Source: JBDSKH01 sp050245915 (GTDB lineage: Bacteria; Actinomycetota; Actinomycetes; Actinomycetales; Microbacteriaceae). Taken from it: a DNA stretch of 7,421 nucleotides. The translations under genes and the position numbers were made by a program. The notes under the pieces are model-generated. The model was not told the origin of the DNA, ran no database searches, and saw only the letters and a program-made list of their open reading frames with translations. This document shows, piece by piece, positions 1-4,462 of the stretch. Position 1 is the stretch's first letter, and each line of letters starts with the position of its first letter. The DNA lies in NCBI GenBank assembly GCA_050245915.1, contig JBFWWZ010000080.1:1-7421 (forward strand), read 5' to 3'.

Positions 1-287
1 TGATCGACACCGGGCGCACCATCGTGAAGGCGGCGGAGGCGCTGAAGGCGCACGGCGCGACCAACGTGGTGGTGGCGGCGACGCACGCGGTGTTCAGCGA
101 CCCGGCGACCGAGATCCTGCAGAGCGGCTTCATCGACTCGGTCGTGGTGACCGACACCCTGCCGCTGCCCGCCGACAAGCACTGGGACCGGCTGACGGTG
201 CTGCCGATCGCCCCGCTGATCGCTCGCGCCATCGACGCCGTCTTCAACGACGGCAGCGTCACGTCGATGTTCGACGGCGCGGCCTGA
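1..287 (+). CDS. prs: Ribose-phosphate pyrophosphokinase (PRPP synthetase), C-terminal part
   Basis: This is the 3' end of prs; the start lies upstream of the window. The enzyme transfers pyrophosphate from ATP to ribose 5-phosphate to make PRPP for purine, pyrimidine, histidine, tryptophan and NAD synthesis in the cytosol. The reading frame has complete codons from base 3, and bases 1-2 are the tail of a codon. The first visible residues, IDTGRTI, match the ribose-5-phosphate/PRPP-binding loop of the family (commonly DDMIDTGGTI). They are followed by the conserved stretches AATHAVFSDPA, VVVTDTLPLP, LTVLPIAPLIARAI and the usual C-terminal NDGSVTSMFDG. The Arg in place of the second loop Gly is visible; I believe this occurs in actinobacterial homologues but cannot check it here. 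The stop is TGA at 285-287. The last codons are part of a 17-bp direct repeat (269-285 and 298-314). The next gene converges on it with a 33-bp gap. Confidence 0.96.
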   Translation, partial: IDTGRTIVKAAEALKAHGATNVVVAATHAVFSDPATEILQSGFIDSVVVTDTLPLPADKHWDRLTVLPIAPLIARAIDAVFNDGSVTSMFDGAA

Positions 288-314
288 CGGCCGCCGAGTT
301 CGACGGCGCGGCCT
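269..314. repeat. 17-bp direct repeat across the prs stop codon
   Basis: The sequence GTTCGACGGCGCGGCCT occurs at 269-285 and again at 298-314, a period of 29 bp. The first copy encodes the last residues of Prs (FDGAA) and the T of the stop codon. The second copy lies in the gap before the convergent gene and in a different frame relative to prs. It looks like a small local duplication at the gene end. Confidence 0.85.
279..294. terminator. Weak candidate hairpin at the prs end, between convergent genes
   Basis: GCGGCC (279-284) can pair with GGCCGC (289-294) around a TGAC loop that contains the prs stop codon. The stem is only 6 bp and no T-run follows on either strand, so it lacks the signature of an intrinsic terminator. 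It is noted because two convergent genes end within 33 bp and some termination signal is expected here. Confidence 0.2.
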
Positions 315-320
315 CGGGAG

Positions 321-1043
321 TCACAGCCCCCAGGCGCTCGGCGGGGCCGACACCACGGGAACGGGCGTGTAGTGCCAGTGCCCGCCGTTGGCGTAGTGCC
401 CCGACGCCCAGTTCGACGCCCAGATGGCGGACTCGATCTGATCGGTGGGCGCCTCGGCGGCGAACGCCGCGACGAAGCCCTGGTACCCGGAGAGCGTCCG
501 CATCGCCTCCGCCGCGTTCTGCGCCGCGACGACCAGGTTCGGATAGCGCCCGGTTCCCCCGCCGCCGCCGGAACCCCAGCCGTTGTTGAGCGGGTTGTTG
601 CGGTTCCACCAGTTGTCGGGGCCGTTCTCCTGCCGCATCCAGCGGGTGAACACGGTCACGTTGTCGTCGGTGACCGGCAGGTCGGCCAGGAGCAGCACCA
701 TCTTGGCCCAGGCGTAGTTGGTGCCTTCCGCGGCGAGGGTCTGGATGCCGGGGGTCGCCCCGTACTCGCCGCGCTCCTCGCGCAGGCTGACCGCGTCGCC
801 GTCGACCGCGAGGGTCTGCGCGTGCTGGTCGAGGTAGGCCTGCAGCTCTTGCGCGTCGGTCGGGGGCGGGGGAGGCGCGACCGACAGGATGGCGAACAGC
901 CCGCAGGCGACGACCGCGGCCCCGAAGGCGTGCAGCCGGCGCTCCCGGATCAGCCAGTGGCCGGCGGTACGCAGAAGCGCCCCCGTGCGACGCGCGAGTG
1001 CGCGAGGGGCGGAGGCGACGATGGCGGAGATGGTGGACAACAT
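321..1043 (-). CDS. Membrane-anchored protein with a lysozyme-like domain pattern
   Basis: A 240-residue protein of unknown exact function. Residues 1-38 are basic (RR, RERR) and residues 39-56 form one hydrophobic segment, followed by a Pro run (57-61). This predicts a single N-terminal anchor or uncleaved signal with the rest outside the membrane. The outer part has WMRQENGPDNWWNRNNPLNN (135-154), a Gly-rich linker (155-165), RYPNL, a Met-Arg-Thr-Leu segment, and SAIWASNWASGHYANG (205-220). The order W..E.G / NPLN / repeated At..tL / S.WA.GHY resembles a lysozyme-like pattern in actinobacterial and phage proteins, which would make Glu139 the candidate catalytic acid and peptidoglycan the candidate substrate; this is inference from motif order only. 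The ATG at 1043 is the first in-frame Met and has no clear Shine-Dalgarno. TACGGT (1054-1059, - strand) could be a -10 box giving an almost leaderless message. It lies 46 bp after the 129-residue gene and may be cotranscribed with it. Confidence 0.8.
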   Translation of the reverse strand: MLSTISAIVASAPRALARRTGALLRTAGHWLIRERRLHAFGAAVVACGLFAILSVAPPPPPTDAQELQAYLDQHAQTLAVDGDAVSLREERGEYGATPGIQTLAAEGTNYAWAKMVLLLADLPVTDDNVTVFTRWMRQENGPDNWWNRNNPLNNGWGSGGGGGTGRYPNLVVAAQNAAEAMRTLSGYQGFVAAFAAEAPTDQIESAIWASNWASGHYANGGHWHYTPVPVVSAPPSAWGL

Positions 1044-1089
1044 CCGGTGGCCGACCGTAGCAGCCCAGCCTGGACCGTGGCTTGGAATG

Positions 1090-1479
1090 CTACGCGGGCT
1101 GGCCCGGCTGAACGACGGGGTCGCCGCTCAAGCCCGGAATGAGACCGAGCGACCGCAGCAGGATCTCGCCCCCGCCGAAACGCTGGGCGTAGCAGTACCA
1201 GCCGGGTCCTTCTGCGCCGAGCAGCTCGAACCGCGCGGCCGAGCCGACGGAGTCGGGAGCGGATGCGGCCACCACGATCCGGCAGGCGGCGTCGGCGGTC
1301 GAGAGCTGCGTGCCGATCGTGACCAGCACACCCGGCAGCAGCAGGCCGGCGAGGCCGAGCGCGACCATCACCCGCATCACGCGTGTGCGGGTGGCCGAGC
1401 GGGAGGGACGGGACTCGCCCTCGTCGTACTCGGCGAGCTCCGGGTGGTACTCGTCGGCCATGGCGTCCCAGTCTCGCAC
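1090..1479 (-). CDS. Hypothetical single-pass membrane protein
   Basis: A 129-residue protein that I do not recognise. Residues 1-33 are charged and cytoplasmic in character, rich first in acidic residues (YHPELAEYDEGES) and then in basic ones (RSATRTR). Residues 35-56 form one transmembrane segment. The remaining 73 residues should be outside and contain two cysteines (66 and 96) that could form a disulfide, with an aromatic GPGWYCYAQRFGGGE stretch around the second. The start is uncertain: GTG at 1479 gives the length stated, while ATG at 1461 would give a 123-residue protein starting MADEYHPEL, with a weak GGGA four bases upstream. I slightly favour 1461 biologically but give the longer frame. 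It is divergent from the permease gene, with only 32 bp (or 50 bp) between starts, and precedes the lysozyme-like membrane protein gene on the same strand. No enzymatic motif is visible. A role at the envelope is inferred from topology only. Confidence 0.72.
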   Translation of the reverse strand: MRDWDAMADEYHPELAEYDEGESRPSRSATRTRVMRVMVALGLAGLLLPGVLVTIGTQLSTADAACRIVVAASAPDSVGSAARFELLGAEGPGWYCYAQRFGGGEILLRSLGLIPGLSGDPVVQPGQPA

Positions 1480-1499
1480 GGGCGTTCATGACGCTCCGC

Positions 1500-1505
1500 T
1501 AGCAT
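1500..1505 (+). promoter_or_regulatory. Candidate -10 box (TAGCAT) for a leaderless permease message
   Basis: TAGCAT fits the actinobacterial TANNNT -10 consensus and occupies exactly -12 to -7 relative to the GTG at 1512. Transcription would thus start at or next to the first base of the start codon. No purine-rich Shine-Dalgarno lies in the 20 bases upstream of 1512, as expected for a leaderless gene. No good -35 hexamer is seen at 17 bp spacing. Confidence 0.45.
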
Positions 1506-1511
1506 CCGCTG

Positions 1512-2759
1512 GTGACCAGTCCGCCCGCCCTGCAGCGACGGCTCGGGGTGCCCGGCGCCGCGGCGATCGGCGTCGCCTCGATGCTCGGCGCCGGCATCTT
1601 CTTCGTGTGGGCGCCGGCGACCGCCGCCGCGGGCAGCGCGGTCCTGATCGCGTTGCCTCTCGCGGCGGTGATCGCGGTGCTGAACGCCACCAGCACGATC
1701 CGGCTGGCGATGCGGCATCCGGTCTCGGGTGGTGCATACGCGTACGGCCGCGCCGAGCTCGGGCCCCTCCCCGGCTTCGTCGCGGGCGTGCTGTTCCTGC
1801 TCGGCAAGACGGCCTCGGTCGCGGCGATCGGCCTGATCGCCGGCGGCTACCTCTGGCCGGGCGCGGAGCGCGTCGTCGCAGCCGGGCTCATCGTGGTGCT
1901 GGCCGCGATCAATGCGACCGGCGTGCGCGCGACAGCGCTGGTGAGCGCCATCGCCGCCGGGCTGGTGGTCGCCGCGCTGGTGGTCGTGCTCGGGATCGGG
2001 GCGGCCTCCGCGGGTCCGCTCGCGACGATCCCGCCGCCCGTCCCCGGCTGGGGAGTGCTGACGGCGACCGGGCTGATCTTCTTCGCCTTCGCCGGGTATG
2101 CGCGGATCGCGACGCTGGGGGAGGAGGTGCGCGACCCGGTGCGCATCCTGCCGCGCGCCGCGGCCCTCTCGATCGCCCTCGTGCTGGTGCTCTCCGCCGC
2201 GACGCTGCTCGTGCTGATGTCCGTGCTGGGACCTGACCGGCTCGCGCAGTCCGCCTCCCCGGTCGCGGAGCTGGTGGGCGACGGGTCCGGGGGCGACGGG
2301 TCCGGGATGGCGGCGCTGGTGCGTGCCGCCGCCGCCCTCGCCTGCATCGGCTCCCTCGCCGGCGTCCTGGCCGGGCTCAGCCGCACGGGTCTGGCGATGG
2401 CGCGCGATCACGAGCTGCCGGCGGTGCTCGCGCGGCTGTCGCGCACATCCACACCCGTCGTCTCCGATGCCGTCACCGGCGTCGTGGCCCTGGCCGCGGT
2501 GCTGCTGCTGTCGCCCGCGCAGGTGGTGGGCGTCTCCGCGTGCGCGGTGCTCGGGTACTACGCGGTCGCGCATCTCGCGGCACTCCGGGCGGGCCCGTCG
2601 CTGGGGGTGCCCCGAGGCATCCCGATCGCCGGGCTGGCCGGATGCCTGGCCGTCGCCTTCGCGACGCCGTGGCCCGCGCTCGTCGGGGTGACGGCGGCGG
2701 TGCTCGTCGCGGTGGGCGTGCGGGCGCTGGTCCGGGCCCGGCATTCCGGCGTAGCGTGA
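1512..2759 (+). CDS. APC-family amino acid permease
   Basis: A 415-residue integral membrane transporter of the amino acid-polyamine-organocation (APC) superfamily, probably importing or exchanging an amino acid or amine across the cytoplasmic membrane; the substrate cannot be told. Evidence: GAGIF at residues 26-30 in the broken first helix, the SGGAYAYGRAELG motif at 72-84 after helix 2, and FAFAGYARIATLGEEV at 191-206 followed by DPVRILPRA, the conserved helix 6 region and the loop after it. Long Ala/Val/Leu-rich hydrophobic stretches run through the whole protein, about 11-12 helices, and the length is near that of short APC members. GTG at 1512 is chosen because an ideally placed TAGCAT box precedes it and no ribosome site does. 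A loop in the second half carries a perfect in-frame 15-bp duplication (GDGSG twice). The stop at 2757-2759 is one base before the CoA-transferase start, so the two are very likely cotranscribed and translationally coupled. Confidence 0.92.
   Translation: MTSPPALQRRLGVPGAAAIGVASMLGAGIFFVWAPATAAAGSAVLIALPLAAVIAVLNATSTIRLAMRHPVSGGAYAYGRAELGPLPGFVAGVLFLLGKTASVAAIGLIAGGYLWPGAERVVAAGLIVVLAAINATGVRATALVSAIAAGLVVAALVVVLGIGAASAGPLATIPPPVPGWGVLTATGLIFFAFAGYARIATLGEEVRDPVRILPRAAALSIALVLVLSAATLLVLMSVLGPDRLAQSASPVAELVGDGSGGDGSGMAALVRAAAALACIGSLAGVLAGLSRTGLAMARDHELPAVLARLSRTSTPVVSDAVTGVVALAAVLLLSPAQVVGVSACAVLGYYAVAHLAALRAGPSLGVPRGIPIAGLAGCLAVAFATPWPALVGVTAAVLVAVGVRALVRARHSGVA
2276..2305 (+). repeat. 15-bp tandem duplication inside the permease gene
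   Basis: GGGCGACGGGTCCGG occurs twice back to back (2276-2290 and 2291-2305). It is in frame and adds a second Gly-Asp-Gly-Ser-Gly to a hydrophilic loop between membrane helices. It looks like a recent slippage duplication tolerated in the loop. Confidence 0.85.
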
Positions 2760-2760
2760 G

Positions 2761-4143
2761 GTGATGGAGGCCGAGGCCGGACGCGAGCTGCGCGATGCGC
2801 TCTGCGGGGCGCTCGGCCTCGACTGGCGATCGGGCGTGCGGATCGACGGCGCGCCGACCCTCGACTCGGCGTACCCGGTGTCGGATCTCGCCACGGCATC
2901 CGTCACCGCGGCGGCGGTCGCGACCTCGGAGGTGCTCGACGCCGTCGGACTCGGGCGCCCCGAGCTCACCGTCGATCGCGCCCTCTGCGACGCGTGGTTC
3001 GGCATGGCGCTGACCCCGGTCGGCTGGTCGGTGCCGTCGCCGTGGGATCCGATCGCGGGCGACTACGCGACCATCGACGGCTGGATCCGCCTGCACACCA
3101 ACGCACCCCACCACCGCGCGGCGGCGCTGCGGGTGCTGGGCGTGGACAGCGAGCGCGAGCATGTGGCTGCGGCGGTGGCGCGCTGGCCGGCGGAGGAGCT
3201 GGAGTCCGCCGTCGTCGCCGAGGGCGGCTGCGCGGCGATGCTGCGCACGCCCGCGGACTGGGCGCGGCATCCGCAGGGTTCGGCGGTCGCCGCCGAGCCG
3301 CTGGTGCGCCGCGAGCGAACCGCGACCCAGGATGCCGCCCCCGCGCGGTGGCGCCCGTCACCCGAGCGCCCCCTGGCCGGCCTGCGCGTTCTCGATCTGA
3401 CGCGGGTGCTGGCCGGTCCCGTCGCCACGCGCCTGCTCGCCGGCCTCGGCGCCGACGTGCTGCGGATCGATCCGCCCGGCTGGGACGAGCCGGGCGTCGT
3501 CCCGGAGATGACGATCGGCAAGCGCACCGCCCGGCTCGACGCCCGCGAACCGGCCGGGCACGACCGCCTGCTCGGACTGCTGGCCGGCGCCGACGTGCTG
3601 GTGCACGGCTACCGCGGCGATGCGCTCGAGGCGCTCGGTCTGGGCGCCGCCGTGCGCGAGGCGACCCGGCCGGGGCTCGTCGACGTCTCCCTCGACGCGT
3701 ACGGGTGGTCGGGTCCGTGGGCGAGGCGGCGCGGGTTCGACAGCCTCGTGCAGATGTCCACCGGCATCGCGGGATGGGGGCTGCGCAACGGGACGGCGGA
3801 GCGGCCGACCCCTCTCCCGGTGCAGGGCCTCGACCACGCCACCGGCTATCTGATGGCGGCGGCTGCCCTGACCGGGATCGCCTCCCGCACCCGTGACGGC
3901 CGCGGAACGGCCGCGCGGCTCTCGCTCGCCCGCACCGCCGCCGAACTGGAACGGGTGATGTCGTCCCCCGAGTCCCCGCGCCGCCTCACGGAGCCGGCCG
4001 CCGCATCCATCGGTCCCTCGAGCGAGCTGGACACCCCGTGGGGTGCCGCCACCCTGCTGCCTCCGCCGTTCAGGGCCGGGACCGCGACGCTGCACTGGTA
4101 TCGCGGGCCGAGCGAGCTGGGGAGCGACGCGGCGACCTGGTAG
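2761..4143 (+). CDS. Family III (CaiB/BaiF-type) CoA-transferase
   Basis: A 460-residue cytosolic enzyme expected to move coenzyme A between acyl-CoA and a carboxylate through an aspartyl-CoA anhydride; substrates unknown. Residues about 200-395 hold the Rossmann-like core: LAGLRVLDLTRVLAGPVATR, LGADVLRIDPP, GKRTARLD, LVHGYRG, VDVSLDAYGWSGPW, GFDSLVQMSTGIA and PVQGLDHATGYLMAAAA. Asp358 in the last segment aligns with the family's catalytic aspartate (Asp169 of formyl-CoA transferase). The C-terminus ends with ELDTPWG and LGSDAATW, a typical ending. Unusually, a segment resembling the family's small domain (DGWIRLHTNAPHHRAA, AEELESAVVAEGGCAAM, WARHPQGSAV; residues about 95-185) comes before the core instead of after its first half. 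I recall similarly ordered actinobacterial homologues of about 460 residues. The start is GTG at 2761 or ATG at 2764; both overlap or follow the permease stop closely, indicating an operon with shared regulation. Confidence 0.9.
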   Translation: MMEAEAGRELRDALCGALGLDWRSGVRIDGAPTLDSAYPVSDLATASVTAAAVATSEVLDAVGLGRPELTVDRALCDAWFGMALTPVGWSVPSPWDPIAGDYATIDGWIRLHTNAPHHRAAALRVLGVDSEREHVAAAVARWPAEELESAVVAEGGCAAMLRTPADWARHPQGSAVAAEPLVRRERTATQDAAPARWRPSPERPLAGLRVLDLTRVLAGPVATRLLAGLGADVLRIDPPGWDEPGVVPEMTIGKRTARLDAREPAGHDRLLGLLAGADVLVHGYRGDALEALGLGAAVREATRPGLVDVSLDAYGWSGPWARRRGFDSLVQMSTGIAGWGLRNGTAERPTPLPVQGLDHATGYLMAAAALTGIASRTRDGRGTAARLSLARTAAELERVMSSPESPRRLTEPAAASIGPSSELDTPWGAATLLPPPFRAGTATLHWYRGPSELGSDAATW

Positions 4144-4144
4144 C

Positions 4145-4159
4145 CCCCGGAAAACGGGG
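4145..4159 (+). terminator. Candidate hairpin just after the CoA-transferase stop
   Basis: CCCCG (4145-4149) and CGGGG (4155-4159) form a perfect 5-bp all-G/C stem around a GAAAA loop, two bases after the TAG stop. Only TAC follows instead of a T-run, so termination would have to be of the U-tract-poor type proposed for actinobacteria. It could also simply stabilise the 3' end of the permease/CoA-transferase message. Confidence 0.35.
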
Positions 4160-4178
4160 TACAGATCGACCCGCTTCT

Positions 4179-4201
4179 TGGGGGACACCAGGTGTCCCCC
4201 A
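4179..4201. promoter_or_regulatory. Perfect 23-nt palindrome (operator or terminator stem)
   Basis: TGGGGGACACC, one central A (4190), then GGTGTCCCCCA: 11 bases on each side match perfectly. As DNA it has the symmetry of a site for a dimeric regulator; as RNA it gives a 10-bp hairpin with a CAG loop. There is no T-run after it. It lies 123 bp before the adhesin start and 35 bp after the CoA-transferase stop, so it may regulate the adhesin gene or end the upstream operon. I do not recognise the site as that of a named regulator. Confidence 0.5.
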
Positions 4202-4240
4202 TCCCAGGCGCACCCGCTATGGGGCTGTCGGGGGTCAGAG

Positions 4241-4292
4241 GGGTTCCGCCACCTTGGAGAAGCGTCGAGGAAAACCCGTCTCGACGGAACCC
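4241..4292 (+). promoter_or_regulatory. Candidate structured 5' leader of the adhesin gene
   Basis: GGGTTCCG (4241-4248) pairs perfectly with CGGAACCC (4285-4292), 8 bp. Inside it TCGAG (4265-4269) pairs with CTCGA (4280-4284) around the loop GAAAACCCGT, leaving a 16-base unpaired 5' side (CCACCTTGGAGAAGCG). Alternatively the inner stem extends to 7 bp (4263-4269 with 4280-4286), competing with the outer stem. This two-state layout 32 bases before the start codon could be a cis-regulatory RNA. It matches no riboswitch class I know, and no promoter was identified to show that it is transcribed. Confidence 0.35.
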
Positions 4293-4310
4293 GCAAACTG
4301 AACACCTCCT

Positions 4311-4314
4311 GGAG
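4311..4314 (+). promoter_or_regulatory. Ribosome binding site supporting the GTG start at 4325
   Basis: GGAG lies 10 bases before GTG 4325, within a CTCC-T-GGAG mini inverted repeat. The spacing is slightly long but it is the only purine-rich match near a start codon in this frame. No ATG or GTG was found further upstream in frame back to about 4200. Confidence 0.5.
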
Positions 4315-4324
4315 TACCCGAACC

Positions 4325-4462
4325 GTGGACGCTTACCCTGTGCGGAATGCCGCGCGCCCGCGCGGGCGTCGCCTTCTGAAGGCGGCGCTCGCCGCGGTGG
4401 CATCGCTGTCGCTCGCTTTCGCGGGTATTGCAGTGGAGACCTTCACGTCGCCGGCGGAGGCG
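4325..4462 (+). other. Signal peptide of the surface protein
   Basis: Residues 1-46: a basic n-region with four Arg and one Lys, an Ala/Leu/Val hydrophobic core (20-37), and a short polar c-region ending AEA before NP. This fits Sec export; no clear twin-arginine consensus (SRRxFLK) is present. Confidence 0.75.

Noticed and set aside
269..314. The direct repeat considered as attL/attR of an integrated element
   Set aside because: The copies are only 29 bp apart and there is no integrase gene, so no element is present in the window.
372..1142. A 256-codon open frame on the + strand over the lysozyme-like gene
   Set aside because: Arg/Gly/Pro/Val-rich shadow product. The - strand frame has a membrane segment and ordered motifs and is the better gene.
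1377..3005. A 542-codon open frame on the - strand across the permease gene
   Set aside because: The product is low-complexity Arg/Gly/His/Ala-rich with no family motif, while the opposite strand encodes a convincing APC permease and the CoA-transferase start.
4144..4324. A tRNA or a known riboswitch in the intergenic gap
   Set aside because: There is no cloverleaf, no TPsiC-like GTTCGAATC, and no recognisable consensus of the cyclic-di-GMP, cyclic-di-AMP, TPP or cobalamin classes. Only unassigned stem-loops are seen.
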